NCBI GenBank assembly: GCA_025201375.1 | Contig: JAIWZP010000011.1 | Coordinates: forward strand, 124,001-188,000 | Length of the DNA: 64,000 nt | From: Gongronella butleri | Lineage: Eukaryota > Mucoromycota > Mucoromycetes > Mucorales > Cunninghamellaceae | Direction: 5' to 3' | Shown here: positions 10,010 through 22,900 of the stretch, piece by piece | Layout of the letters: every line of letters begins with the position of its first letter | Numbering within the stretch: position 1 is the stretch's first letter | Translations under genes and position numbers: made by a program | The notes under the pieces: model-generated | Database searches by the model: none | What the model was told of the DNA's origin: nothing | The model's input: only the letters and a program-made list of their open reading frames with translations

Positions 10010-11900
10010 AAAACGAAAAACGCGTAAAATATTATTTTGGCTCGCTCGGCGATTGGCCCTGCGTTTTGACGTTTTCACTAGCAAAAACCAGATTTCTCAA
10101 GATCTAGTGATCCGATTTGCGAAAAACCTTGGGATCATCGAAGTTTTGAGCCGAGTATCCAGCTATCCGCCGATCTAAATTTGGAGCCATATGCCCATAT
10201 CGTCGCCAAACTCATCGCGTGAAACGCGTAAAATTTTATTTGGCACCGGGTATTCACTAGCAAACACGAATCTCGAGATTTCTCGCGACTGAGTGATCAG
10301 ATTTGCGAAAAAAAGTTAACGTCGTTAGAGAATTGGGTTCACCATTAACTGATCCAAATTTGGGGCCAGATGACTAAGTTTCTGAGGAAGCGCCAGTTTC
10401 ATAGGCGCAAAAGGGTAAATCACTACCATTTGGTCTCGTACCGCGACAACGGCTGAACGCCACGTCGTGAGAGCCACTTCAATTGAATCAGGTGCCAAAC
10501 GCGGTAAAAGCGCATGTGGTTTTGGGACATCGCATCGAGTTCTTGGAGAGCTAGCCTTCGGGGATCGTCTTGATCCTGGTTTGGCTCTGAATTTATGCAA
10601 AATGCATTTCCTCAGGACTGAGTGATCCGATCTCTGAAAAAACTTGACATCATTGAAGCTCTGGATCAACTATTCACTGGTCTAAATTTGGCGCCATATG
10701 GTCTGCCTCATCGGGAGGAACGCGTAAAACATTATTTGGCGCTGGGTTTTCATCGCTAGCAAACACGAATCTAGATATTTCTCGCGACTGAGCGATCCGA
10801 TTCGTGAAAAAAATTAACACCGTTAGAGAATTGGGTTTACCATTAACTGCTCCAAGTTTGGGGCCAAATGACCAAGTTTCTGAGAAAGCGTCCGTTTCAT
10901 AGGCGTAAGGGGGTAAATTCAACACCATTTGGTCTCGTACTGCGGCAACAGCTGAGCGCCCCGACGCAAGAGTTACGTCAAATAAATCAGCGGCCAAGCG
11001 CGGTAAAAGCGCTTGTGGTTCGGGGATATCGCTTCACGTTTTCGGCGAGTTAGCCTTGAGGGCTCTTTTGGGTCCTTGTTTGGCCCTGATTTTATGAAAG
11101 ATGCATTTTCTCAGGACTGAGTGATCCGATTTGGGAAAAAACTTGACGTTGTCGGCTTTTTAAATCGAGTATCCACTGACGTGAATTTGGAGCCAGATAA
11201 TCGGCCTCATCGAGAGAAACGCGTAAAATATTATTTTGCGCTGGGGTTTCACTACCAAACACGAATCTCGAGCTTTTTCGCGACTGAATGATCCGATACG
11301 CGAAAAAGCGTAACAACACCGAAGAACTGGATCTACCATCAACTGGTCCAAATTTGGGACCAGATGAACGAGTTTCTGAGAAAGCGCCAGTTTCATAGGC
11401 GTAAATGGGGTAAGATCAGCAGCATTTTGTCTCGTACTGCGGCAACAGCTGAGCGCCCCGGCACGTGAGACACCTCAAATGAATCGGTAGTCAAACGCGG
11501 CAAAAGCGCTTGTGGTTCGGGGATATCGCTTCAAGTTTTCGGCGAGTTAGCCTTGAGAGGTCGTTTTAATTCTTGTTTGGCCCTGATTTTATGAAAAAGG
11601 AATGTTCCCAGTACTGAGTGATCCGATGTCTGAAAAAAAACTTGACATCGCCGGCTTTTTGTGTTCAGCATCCTGTAGCTCAAGCATAGGACCCGATGAA
11701 CAAGATCCGGAGGACACGCCCAGCAAAAAGTGGGTAAGGGTCTGTCCATTTTGGCGGCGTATGCGACAGCCGCCAACTTATCGACGCGCAAGTCAGATCA
11801 AATGAATCTGTGAACAAAGACGGTAAAAGCGCTTGCGTTTTGGAGACATTGCATTGAGATCTTGGCGAGTTGGTGTGCAAATACTCTGAAAACTCGCATT
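10010..11900 (+). repeat. Degenerate tandem array, unit about 500 bp
   Basis: Landmark phrases recur at near-constant spacing. 'acgcgtaaaatattattttg'-like text occurs near 10019, 10227, 10720 and 11220. 'ctcaggactgagtgatccgat' occurs near 10612, 11111 and 11608, about 498 apart. 'gcggtaaaagcgcttgtggttcggggatatcgctt'-type text occurs near 10512, 11002 and 11500. Within each unit a shorter echo of the 'gactgagtgatccgat..gcgaaaaa' phrase adds an internal repeat. About 3.5 units are visible, decaying towards 11700-11900. No long reading frame is shared between units, and nothing identifies a transposon type. Confidence 0.85.
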
Positions 11901-11919
11901 TTCGATGTTGGTTTGACAG

Positions 11920-12490
11920 AGATGATACTGACTCTGCTCTGCCTGTCTGTCCATATTCACAAATATGAGCTTCCGCAAGCGTGAAAAAAAAATCAGGCAG
12001 TATCATACAGAATCTCAGCAAGTTCCTGGAAAAAAATGCTCACAAGCACGGTTTCATCCGTATTGGATGGATTTTTGCACATACATAAAGCGTTTGATCT
12101 GTCCATTTTTCGATCCCAGTGGAAGAAACTGACGCGTGCTCTCATTTCATTGCCTGAAGCATCGCGCTACACGGCACAAAGACGTACACATTTATCTTTT
12201 AAACTTTAAAGAACGTTGTTTTCAGGACTTTACCGGTCTGCTGTGCCTCCAGAGAATTTTTTACAGCCTGCTTGCCCGCAAATGAAATCTGCGTTACGGC
12301 GTAAACTATAGCCCAGTGCTCAAGACGAATCCGCTCGATTTTTTTTTGGACTCGAAAATGCCAAAAAAAAAAACCCCCCCTGATATTTGTACTGTTTTGC
12401 ATTCATCTCGCCATCTGCATGGTCGACCGGCTCAAAATATACCTGCATTCAAGTCAGCGCAAAATTTGCGACATAAAAGCTTATTCCTGT
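11920..12490 (+). repeat. Repeat family 2, copy 1
   Basis: About 560 bp that reappears in diverged form at 24545-25140. Shared ordered phrases include 'cctgtctgtccatattcacaaa', 'gcttccgcaagcgtgaaaa', 'ggcctgctgtgcctccagaa'-like text, 'ttttttacagcctgct', 'gcccagtgctc.agacgaa', 'ttggactcgaaaatgcca' and 'cagcgcaaaatttgc'. This copy abuts the tandem array and the 3' end of the pectin esterase gene. No coding capacity is seen. Confidence 0.85.
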
Positions 12491-12558
12491 AAAAAAAAAA
12501 AAATTATAGAAACAAGCAAATAAAAACTAAAAAAACGTGTTCTTGAGACATTGTTCTT

Positions 12559-13584
12559 TTATTGGGTTGTGTCAATCCATGTGGCGCCTGGGAAGAGCGC
12601 GTAGAAATTGTAGTTTGCGGCTTGTGCTGCGGTGAGTTGTGTCGCAAAGGACGCGCGTGCGCTATTCCATGCGCCGCTGCCCGAGTTGTTGTACTCGGCA
12701 AAGAGGACGTTTGAGGTGCGAGGGTCCGACGAGGACCAGATGCTCCATCCGGCGGGCTTGATGTGGCTGCCGATGGCGGAGTTCATGTAGACGACGCGCG
12801 CGTACTGGTTCCAGGGTCTGCCGAGATAGCATGAACTTGGGAATTGGGACGACGACGAGAACGAGATGCTGCTGCTGTAGGTTGATGCGAGCGGGCCAGA
12901 GGGCACGGTGGCGATAATGGAGCAATAATTGAAATAAAAGCCGCCGAGGGCCGTGGCACTGTCACGATTGTGAGCGGTGATGGAGGCCCCCTCGTTGGAG
13001 GCGATGGTGCACGAGTCAAAGTAGCCGACACCATAGCCCCAGATGAAATCGACGGAGCCCTCAATGTAGCAGTGTTTGAAATAAGAAGTGCCGCCGCGGT
13101 TGATGAGCAATGTGTCCTGGAAGCCATACAGCTTGCAGTGATACAGCGAAACCTCGCTGCCCTCGATGTCCATGGCCAAATTGGCGTAATTGGCGGTCTG
13201 CCGGAACGTGTTGGCAATGGTGATGTAGTACAGTTTGACATTGCTGCCGGTGATGCGGATGACGGCCGAATCGACGTCACTGCCAGTGGACGAGCCCGTG
13301 TTGTGGCCCGCGTTGTATTCGATGAACACATTGGTGTTGCTGTCGATGGTCTTTGGGTACAGGATGGTGTTTGAGCGCGAGATGGTAAGCTGCTCATTGT
13401 ATGTACCAGGGTCAATCAGCACGGTCCACGTGGTGCTGTCATTGGGCAGCGACGCCAATGCCTTGGCAATCGTCGTGTACGTGCACGACGAGCACACCTC
13501 CACCGTGTTGGATCGCACCGTCAGTGGGGCGGCCAGCGCCATGGTCGCGGACACGACAAGGGAAGCAAGCGAGAGAAGACGCAT
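12559..13584 (-). CDS. Secreted pectin methylesterase (CE8)
   Basis: An intronless 341-residue frame on the minus strand. Residues 1-18 form a signal peptide (MRLLSLASLVVSATMALA). The rest is a right-handed beta-helix pectinesterase. The family catalytic residues are present: first Asp in YGFQDTLL (about residue 157), second Asp in EGSVDFIWG (about 179), and the Arg-Trp pair in LGRPW (about 256-258). The upstream 'QTANYANLAM' carries the usual Gln. The enzyme removes methyl esters from homogalacturonan, releasing methanol and making pectin available to lyases, so it acts outside the cell on plant material. It is the only intronless secreted enzyme in the window and sits between repeat copy 1 and a long upstream region, but codon use does not look foreign. 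Confidence 0.95.
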   Translation of the reverse strand: MRLLSLASLVVSATMALAAPLTVRSNTVEVCSSCTYTTIAKALASLPNDSTTWTVLIDPGTYNEQLTISRSNTILYPKTIDSNTNVFIEYNAGHNTGSSTGSDVDSAVIRITGSNVKLYYITIANTFRQTANYANLAMDIEGSEVSLYHCKLYGFQDTLLINRGGTSYFKHCYIEGSVDFIWGYGVGYFDSCTIASNEGASITAHNRDSATALGGFYFNYCSIIATVPSGPLASTYSSSISFSSSSQFPSSCYLGRPWNQYARVVYMNSAIGSHIKPAGWSIWSSSDPRTSNVLFAEYNNSGSGAWNSARASFATQLTAAQAANYNFYALFPGATWIDTTQ

Positions 13585-13645
13585 TGGAATGAGATTCGAT
13601 AAAACTTGCTTTTTTTTCTATCTTTTGCTTTTTTTTGTTGTGCCT

Positions 13646-13653
13646 CTTTTATA
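13646..13653 (-). promoter_or_regulatory. TATA box of the pectin esterase gene
   Basis: TATAAAAG reads on the minus strand about 65 bases upstream of the esterase ATG, the usual range for a TATA-driven gene. Confidence 0.55.
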
Positions 13654-15159
13654 AGCTTTTCCCTTTCCCCACAGTCGCGTCGGTGGATAGGGCATTAAAA
13701 AGCCAACGGAGTTACGGCTTGTATCACATTGCCACATTTGACAAAATTGAGCAGTGATCGCTTCCATGGTCTCTTTTAAATCGTGTGTCATTGGTACCTT
13801 TTTCAATAAAATCAACAAACTTAATCCATTGTGGGGTTGCCAAGGAAGAGGTGCACAGCCCTCGGGCGCGTCGATTTCACTCACGCAAACAGGCAAGCTG
13901 CACCTGATTTCGCGTGCGGCGATTTTTTTTTTTTTGCTTTGAATTCAACCCGCTTTTACTCGCGTCCTGCGCCCCGCGTTGGGCTCTATTCAGCGGCAAT
14001 GGACGAGAAAAAAAAAAGCTAGGCATGCGTCAAAGACTGGCATTTCCGGCCATATTCTGCGATGTGAATCATGAAATGAGGCTAACGCTCATTTTGTGTG
14101 CCAGGCGTGCAAAACAATGTCGAGCAGGCAAGGGCAGCACTTTTTACAGCAAGAGACGCGTCAGAAATCACGCGACGACCCGATTTTGCAGGGGAAAAAA
14201 AAAGTGACTACCATCTGCTTGACACGGCGGCTTGCTGCAAAAGAGAGAGGACCAGGCACCGCGTGGATGATTCATGGCCAATGAGACCTTGGATGCGCCA
14301 TGGGCCCCACCTGCGGACAGGGTGGGACACGTGGGCATGACTTAAAATAGAGTATATAAATAAAAAAATGCGCCGCGCGACGCGTTTCAGCGCGTCTTTG
14401 CGACTTTAAACAGAAAAACAAGGCGAAGATGGGCCCTGACGCGCGCCAAAGCGCGCGTGCATAAAGGTCGATCGGCAGGGGGGGTTCGAGTGACGTGCAT
14501 GGTTGCACACAATGGGGCCACTTTTTTGCTTGCTCACTGCATTTTTTTTGCGAATGTTGCACTGGTGCTTTGCTCGTTTTGGTCAAGGTGGGAGATCCAA
14601 AGGATGGGCCGTGCTGTGCGTGTGTGTGACGTCAGGTGCGGAAGGGGGGGTGTTGACCACGGGTTTTCTCAAAAAAGCGTGTCAGACAAACAAAAAGCAT
14701 TGTTTTTTGAATTTCCCCTTTTTTTTATATTGTGTCTTTTTTTCCCGCGGCGGCCGATTCTTGGCCTCTTTTCTTTCACTCTTGTCATTCATTTGTTCAT
14801 TTGAAACCTGGGGTGAATGCTGCTTTTGGCTCGCTTTGAGCCTCGATTCCGCGTCATTCAAGAAACCAAGGCAAAGCTGCGGCGTTTGAAACCAGTCGGC
14901 AAGTTTCTTTTTCACCAAAAAAAAAAAAAGTCTCTGTTCGTTTCTCACCTCTTTTTCCCTTTTTTTTTTTTATTTTACACTTTTTTCAATCACCCTTTTT
15001 TTTCCCTCTCTTTCTCCGTTCTTTAGCCCTTCCACGTAAGGTTTTGTTGGCTTCCTGGTGTGTTTCTTATATTTAACGTGTTTGTGTTATTTTTTTCTTG
15101 TCCCACTTTTTTGTAGGTTCTTCCTCCATTGGCCTTTTCTTGCCTTTTTTTCTTCACAC
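13654..15159. other. Upstream region between divergent genes
   Basis: About 1.5 kb between the esterase promoter and the giant ASH-type gene. It is rich in homopolymer T/A runs and GCGCG words (for example around 14370-14450). The last 250 bases are T-rich leader sequence ahead of the ATG at 15160. No gene or RNA was recognised. Confidence 0.5.
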
Positions 15160-16899
15160 ATGTCAGGACAAGATGAGGGCGACGATGCTTGCTTGTTTGA
15201 ACTTGTGGAAGTGAGTGGACGTGTGCAATTTGATCAGGTATACGAGAATGGGCAGCACGCGCTGCAGGTGGTGCATGTGCGCAATCTGACGGGTCGGCGG
15301 CTTGCGATTCGGATGCGTTCGAATTTGCGCAACCAGCTGACGTTCCAGACGTCCAACGAGAATCTGATGGATTGGGACCTGATGGGCGGCACGACCAACT
15401 CTGTGGCGTGGGCAAAGAAAAAAGAGCCTTCGCTGCGGCGGCGGCGGCCCAACAATGAGCTGTTCAACATGGTCAATCTCATTGACGAGCTGATTTTACA
15501 ACCATACGAGACCGTCCCGCTCATTCTCGGCTTTTTGCCTGATGTCCACGACGATGACGACGATATCGACCCGCAGCAAGCGATCAGTGGCGGTGCATCG
15601 ACGCCGTCGTCGTCCAATGCCGCATCGACATCGGCATCAGCGTCGCATCAACAGCAGCAGCAACAACAACACACATCACAGCAGCAGCAGCAGCAGCAGC
15701 AATCATCGAATGTGCCGACGGGCTTGGTGACGAATGCGGCCGCTGCGGTGTACATGCACGACCATGCCGAGACGGACGCGTTCAATTGGTACAATGTGAC
15801 GGGCAGCGTGTTCTTTTTCGCGTATTTGGATGGTACGTCTGCTTTGGCCGATTTCCAAGTGGCAGTCAAGTTCCGTGCGACGGTGTGCCAGTCCATGTTG
15901 TGGACCGATGTGATGGAGACGGGTCTTGCCTTTGACGATTGTGTGCTTGGCGAGACGTACACGCAAGAATTCGTGATAAAGAACAAATCCGACATTGATT
16001 TGTACTGGACGCTGAACACGCTTGATTTGGCAACGCATTGGCTGACCTTTGTGGACGCGGATGATGGCTCGCCGCTCTCGAGCCACGTGCCAATTGCCGG
16101 ATGTGCACAAAAACGCGTGCGTGTGACCTTTTGTCCCAAGGAAGTAGGCGAATTCACGTATGATCTGCAGCTGGAGAACCTCAACGACGCGCGCAACATT
16201 GTGCAATGCAAGATCCACGGGGTGGTGCGGTCCATGGCGCACAAAGAGTCCATTGTGGTGACGAGCGGCAACATTGTGGATTTCGGCGACTGCATTTCTG
16301 GCCAATGGGCCGTCCAGCAGATCGTGCTCAACAATGTGGGCGACCATCCGATGGAAGTCCGCTTTCAGCCTGATGGTGCCCAGGACGTCGTCTTTGATAT
16401 CAAATCCGTGTTTGACCCGTCCATGACGCCCACCGCCCCGCCACAGCTGGGATCCGACGACGATACTTTGCAAACAGGCACGCTCCCGGCCACGTCCACG
16501 TCTTCCGTCGCGTCAGGTGCCTCGTCCACAGGCACAACAGCCACAACAACAACAACCACCGTCACATTTCCCCCTGCGCCCAATGACATTGCCGCCCCCA
16601 ATGCCTCCAATGCCATGACTCCGGTCACGGCATCCACGCCGGCCGCCACAACGGCCACGAGCGTCAGCGAGCTCTCCACCATGACCGAAAGCGATTATTC
16701 AAGGTCAGCGTCGCCCATTTCCATGGAATACCCAGGCACCATGTGGTCTGGCGGCGTGCGTATCCATCCACCCTCTGCAGCCACCACGTCCGTGCGATCC
16801 AGCAGTGAATACGATACCAAATCACAAGCTTCCACCCGTAAGAAACATGAAACATGGGGGAAAGGAACAAAAAAATGATTAAAAGAAGCCAAAAAAAAA

Positions 16900-16931
<32 letters not shown>

Positions 16932-19900
16932 AAACAGAAAGTAGAAGCGCTGACCCACTTTTCTGTCTCTTTTTGTAGAGCCTGTGGAGAACTATACCCG
17001 GATCGAGGACCTGTTGCTCAAGCCTGGCAAGGAGCGGACGGTGCAAGTGTCGTACCGACCGCAAAAGGATGCGAATATCACGGATTTCAATGCAGGGCAG
17101 CTGATTCGGCGGCAATTCCGCATTGTCCTCGAGTTTGGGCGGTACCGGTCTACGGAGGCCAAGGAGCGCAAGACGATCCAGTGCCGCGCGCGCACTTGCA
17201 CGTCGTTTGTGGAGGCTGTGCCCAAGGAGATCAATTTTGGCGACACGGACGTGGGCACGCTCAAATCGCTGCCCATCCACATTTTCAACCGGTCGGACAT
17301 TGTGGCGCGTGTGGAGCTTGAATTCGCGTCCAAGGTGCTGAACTGCCAGCGCGGCGAGATCACGATCCAGCCGCGCGGGTATGTGGAATTGCGGCTCGAT
17401 CTGTATCCGCGCAAGGTGAATCCCGAATATCGCAAGCAGATCACACTCGTCAACTACCTAAATCACGACAATGACCAGATCATCGAGGTGCTGAGCACAA
17501 ATATTGACAAGAACCGCGTCACATTCCATTCGTTGTTTTATCGCATCCTGACCACCACCGGCGCGAATTACCTTGATTTCGGCTCCATTGCACTCAATTC
17601 GCCGTCCCTGCGCACATTCACCGTCGAAAATATCCGCAGCAAACCATTGACCCTCGAAATCACAACCACAAAGCCCGACGAGCTCGTCATTTACGTCAAA
17701 CGCAAGCGGCATCATCATCAACATCATCATCAAAATCACCAAAAGCAACAAAAGCACAAGCCGTTGCCTTTGCCAGACGCGGACACGACGCTCGTACCTG
17801 CTGCTGCGCCGTCGGACAATGCCTCACGGACAGCCATTTCCAGCGAAATCAAAATGGAAGCGCCTGTGCCTGCGACATTGCCCACCAATGGTCATCACGA
17901 TGAAAAGGACACGTCCAACATGGACGAGCCAAGCACGAAACCTGTTCACACGGTTGACAATCCCGTCAATGGCTCGGCATTCCATGCCGTTGCATCATCA
18001 ACAGCACAATTGGATCCTTCTTCCTCGACAGAGGAGCCAAAAATCAGCAAGGATCGTCGACTGCCGGTAAAATTTCTTTTTCCTCTTGCCAATTTTTTTT
18101 TTTTTGGATTTTCCTCCCTCCTCATTTCCTCTTTTTTTTTTTTCTTTTCTTTTTTTTCTTTCTCATAGTTGCGCGAATTGTTGATGGACAAGCACGGTCA
18201 CCATATGCCGTCTGAACAACCCCACCAAGAGCGGCTTGTGCGTGCTGGTCGTGCCATGTACTCGTCTGCGGCGTATTTGGATCTTGCCACTGGCTCGTTG
18301 CCATTGAGCAAGCGCAAGCAGCGCGTGGCACGCGCAATTCAGGCCAAAGAATTGGATGCCAAGCAGCTTTTGGCGCAGCTGAAATCGCCGGGGTCGCCGC
18401 CGATCCCTGCGGCGGGGTCGACAGCATCGTCCACGGCATCGTCAGCTTCGCCATCGTCGGCATTGGACGTACTTTCGGATCGTACACGGCCAACAACGTC
18501 GTCAGCGGCCGCTACCGGGCATAAACACCACCATTCTCACCATCATCACCATCACCATCACCACCATCACCACCACAGACCCGCACCCAATCAGGCGTCA
18601 CCATCGCCGCTGCATCGTTCTCTGTTTGATCAACGCCACAGGCTCCATTTGCAAAAAGACGCGTCTGGAAATGGCGCAGCACAGGCATCTTCGTCGACCG
18701 CTGTTTCAACCTCCTCCAAAACGTCTACAAAGAACACGTCGTCCCTTCAAAAGCCATCCATCGCGTCACCTCAGCCATTGGACATGGAAAGTGCTCAAAA
18801 ACACAAAAAGGGCACCAACGACATGAATGCATTATCCATATCCTCGCCGTCGTCGTCATCGTCGTCATCAGCGCAAGGGTTGTCGTCGTCATCAACCTCG
18901 CCGAGCAAAAAACATCGTGCCATGGGATTGACGGCGGCAAGGGGCAAATCGCGCAAGAACCTGGATTGGTCCGACATTTCTGGCAAGTCGCAAGTGCCTC
19001 TGGAGGATCTCTTGTCTGTGATGGAGCAGAGCAGCAAGGCCAACGCGCCATTGTTCCCGAAACCTGCAGCCGAGGAGCAATTTGTTCGACACCAGATTGC
19101 ATGGCGGCGCGAGATGGATCGTTTGATCGAGAATGGCAATTTGGTGCCTGCGACGCACATCCATGTGGACCCCGAAGGCGAGGAGGAGGTCGTGATCATC
19201 TACACACCCAACAGCGACACGACGCCCCACGTTCAAACCGCGCCGCGCAAGCAAGATGGACGCCTATTTTTGCGCCTCGTCGACTTTGACCATGATATTG
19301 ACGAGCAATCGGAATTCATGAATCTGCTGGATTCCGACCAGGCGCTGATCCCACTGCGCGAATTGATTGTGCGTGCGCAGCTGTGCCGGTCCATCATGGA
19401 TCTTGGCCAGAAAAACATCAATTTTGGCATTGTCGAGCGCAACGAGCGGCATACAAAATCCATTGTGCTGCACAACCGAAGCGAGACGGCGCTTCTCTAT
19501 GCCATTCGCAAATCCGGGTCGATTGCGTCGGGCGATGTCAAGTTGGGTGCCGGAAGGTACGGTGTGGTGCGCGCCTTTGGCAAACGCGAGATTGAATTCG
19601 TATTCGAGCCCACGCTGCCCGGCAACTTTATGGAGAAGCTGACGGTCGAGAATATCCGCGACCGGACAAACGACCAAGTGGTGTCGCTAAAGGCCCAGGT
19701 GCGCAAGCCATCGACTTTCTTCATCGAATCGCTCGAATTGGCCTTTGGCCCGTGCCTCGTGGACCAGGTGTGCTCACGCACGCAAACCATCGTGCTCACA
19801 AACACAAACAAGCAGTCGCGCATGTTTGAAGTGCGTGTCGACCCCAACGAGGCCATCTTTGGCGGCTACTATGGCGAATTCGACTTTTTGGTCGAGGATG

Positions 19901-22900
19901 CCGCTGACGCCAAGCTGACAAAGGAGGCCGAGGAGGAAATTGAAAACTTGGAGCAAAAGCTAAAGATTGCCAAGCGCAAGAATCAACCCGACAAGATCAA
20001 CAAGTACCTCAAAAAGTTGGCCAAATTGCGCGACAAGGTATCGGATTCTGCCTCTGCGGGTGCTGCGGCATCGGACACCACGCACCCTGATTCAAACGCC
20101 GCGGCGGCGGCGGCGGGGTCTGAATTGGCCGACGCGACCATGGACGGCGATAGTAGTAGCGCGGCCTTGGGTACGAGCAACGTTGTTTTTCGCAAAACGG
20201 ACGAAAGTGTCGTATTTCCTTTGGATCCGCAGGCGACAAAGAGCATCACGGTGTCATTCAAGCCTGTGCTCAGGCCACTCAAGCCTGGTCAGGCACCGCC
20301 GGCCTTGACTCCAGCTGCCGTGCACCCTGTCAAGGGTCGCATCCTTGCGCACGAATATAAAAACACGGATGCGTGCAAAAGCATCATGTACTCGGCCTTG
20401 ATCTGTGCTACTACGGACGATTATCGTGCCGCGCTCGCTTCCCAGGGCGGCGGTGCCGGCGACGACGAGCAAGACACCATCCCTCTTACAACAACAACAA
20501 CAGCAGCAGCGACAGGCCATCAGCATTTGATACCACCCCACTCGCCCCACGACGACGCCACGCTCTCCACGTCGTCCTCGACGTCGTCCGCGACGCGTCG
20601 TGCGCCCGAGGAACCCATTTTGCTTGAGCGCACCGAGTTTGACGGCGGAAAGGTCGCTGTTGGTCAAGTCCAGGCTCTTTATGTGCGCGTCACCAATCAA
20701 TCCAATGCCGATGTACCCATCCGTCTCGTCCAAGATGGCAGCGATATTGATGAAAATGGCGAAAATGGCGACGTTGGTGGCCAGGATGCTGCGTTTTTCC
20801 AGCTGGACGAGACCCAATTCACGCTCCAAGCCAAGGAAACACGGAAAATTCCGTTCAGCATCCTTCCGTCGGTGGTGGGCAAGCAGGAGCACACGCTGTG
20901 GATCGTCAATGAGGCGAGCCAGGTGCGACACGCGTTTACGCTGCACTGCCTCGCGCACCATTTGCAATATTTGGCGTTTCCTTCTCTGTCCGAGGACGAC
21001 GGGTCCAATGGTGAGCTGGATCTCGGCTTCTCGTATGTGGATCCCGGCAACAAGTATTCGCAAGTGACACCGCTGCTCGTCAAAAACGTCACGGACGAGA
21101 ATCTGTTCATTTCGTGCCAAAGCAATCTGTCGCACCAGGTGCTCATCTTCATGGACGAATCGGGCGACCGCGGCCTTGTCGACAAGATGCCCTTCAATGG
21201 CGGCCAGATGGCCACCGTGTGGGTCGCCGTCCAACCCAACCTGTTGACCAATTACGTCGGCAATCTCGTCGACGAGTGCAGAGAATTGGTCGGCGGCATC
21301 AAATTCTCCATTTTCAACGAGACCCTCGATCAAATCCTCACACAAACTGTGAAATTCTCCTCCATCATCGGCCAGTCGCATCTGCATGTCAGCCACCGCG
21401 TCATCAATCTCGGCTACACTGACCTGTTGCAAGAAGAATTCTATGCCTCCTTTGTCATTGAGAACAGGTCCGCTCAATTGCCCCTCGATTATGAGGTCGA
21501 ATGCACGAGCGGCAACGTCGTCGTCGACCGCCGCGGCGGCACCCTCAATGGCTGGCGCGAGTCCACACCAGGCGCACGCTCATCCTCATCACGACGCATG
21601 CATCGCCATCGCCGCTCGTCCGCCGTTAGCATCGGCAGCAATCATGAGCACGACACGGACACGGACGGTAAAAAAGAGAGAGAGACAGAGAAAAAAAAAA
21701 AAAAAAAAAAGAGAAAAAATGGTCCTAGTCAAATACTTATCCCCCTCCTCCATTCACCTTTTTATAGATTATTACTCAGATGTCATGGCATCGTCGCTGG
21801 CGCACATCACGTTCCGCATGTATTCGCATCGATATGGATTGCTCAACGAGCGTCTGGTGGTGACGAACCGGCACAACAGCAAGGAAGTGTTTGAAATTGA
21901 GGTGCGGCTGTTTGTGGATGGTGGCAAGCTGGATCTTTTATCGGTGCCGTCGAGGCAGCAGGCCGTCGACCATTTGTCCTTCCATGCGCAACACCGCGAG
22001 GCGTATCCGTTACGCATTGTCAAGTGGGAGAGCATCTACGCGTGTCGCAAGCAGCAAGATGACAAAGACAAGGCCATTGACCAGGCCGACGAGACCAAAA
22101 ATGACGACAACAAGGACGAAGGCGACGAAAAGGCGGCTGAGGACCGATTGGAGATGATCAAGTTGTCGAGCCATGACGAGCAGCGTTTGTATTTGAGGGA
22201 AGTGGTGCTTGCCAATACGTCTGGGCAACCCATGCACCTCGTGGCAGCGAGCGACGTGGAGATTCGTACTGCCTGGCAACATGTCGCGGCATCCACGCAT
22301 CATCCGCACCAGCACCGCCTATCAATGGTCGGCGATGCTGTCGCCACAACGGCCATGGACCAGTCAAGCGACGCCAATGGCAATGAACCTGTGATTTCCG
22401 CCAAGCTGACGACGCCGTTCATGGCGTGCAGCACGGTGCCTGCGGTGGTACAACCCGGTCAGCGCATCAAATTGCAATTGTATTGTCCGTCCGTCAGCAA
22501 ATTGTCGCCAGACCAGCAGTCATTGGTGCTGCAGGGCCACAGTGGTACACTGCGAGGCATGCTCGTGCTGTACGACCAACGCGCGCAAGTCGAGGTGTCG
22601 GCCCTTGAATTGGAGGCGCAGTTTTGCGTGTCACTTGCCACGCTGCCTGTCGATCGCTTGGATCTCGGCAAGGTCGGCCACGTCAATGCTTGGAAAGTCG
22701 ACAAATTCCAATTTACCGTGCGCAACATGGCCGATGTGCCCCTGGTCTATGCCATCCAGGCAGCGCCATTCTTGTCGTTTGTCCCCCTGGATCGCAAGGG
22801 CACGCCACGGATGTCAGGATCGTCACCTCCGCCACCATCTTCATCTACTTCTTCATCATCACCACCACCGCCAACGCGTTCAGGCTCAGGCTCGGGCTCA

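Noticed and set aside
9548..10084. 178-codon minus-strand frame with hydrophobic stretches
   Set aside because: No family likeness, no splice or promoter signals, and it runs into the tandem array; judged a chance frame.
10010..11900. CRISPR-like array
   Set aside because: Units are about 500 bp, degenerate and without short spacers, in a eukaryotic context.
12559..13584. Recent bacterial origin of the pectin esterase
   Set aside because: Lack of introns is suggestive, but fungi have such CE8 enzymes, a eukaryotic TATA box is present and base use matches the neighbours.
15648..16473. Long minus-strand frames opposite the ASH-type gene
   Set aside because: Shadow frames caused by codon bias of the real plus-strand exon.
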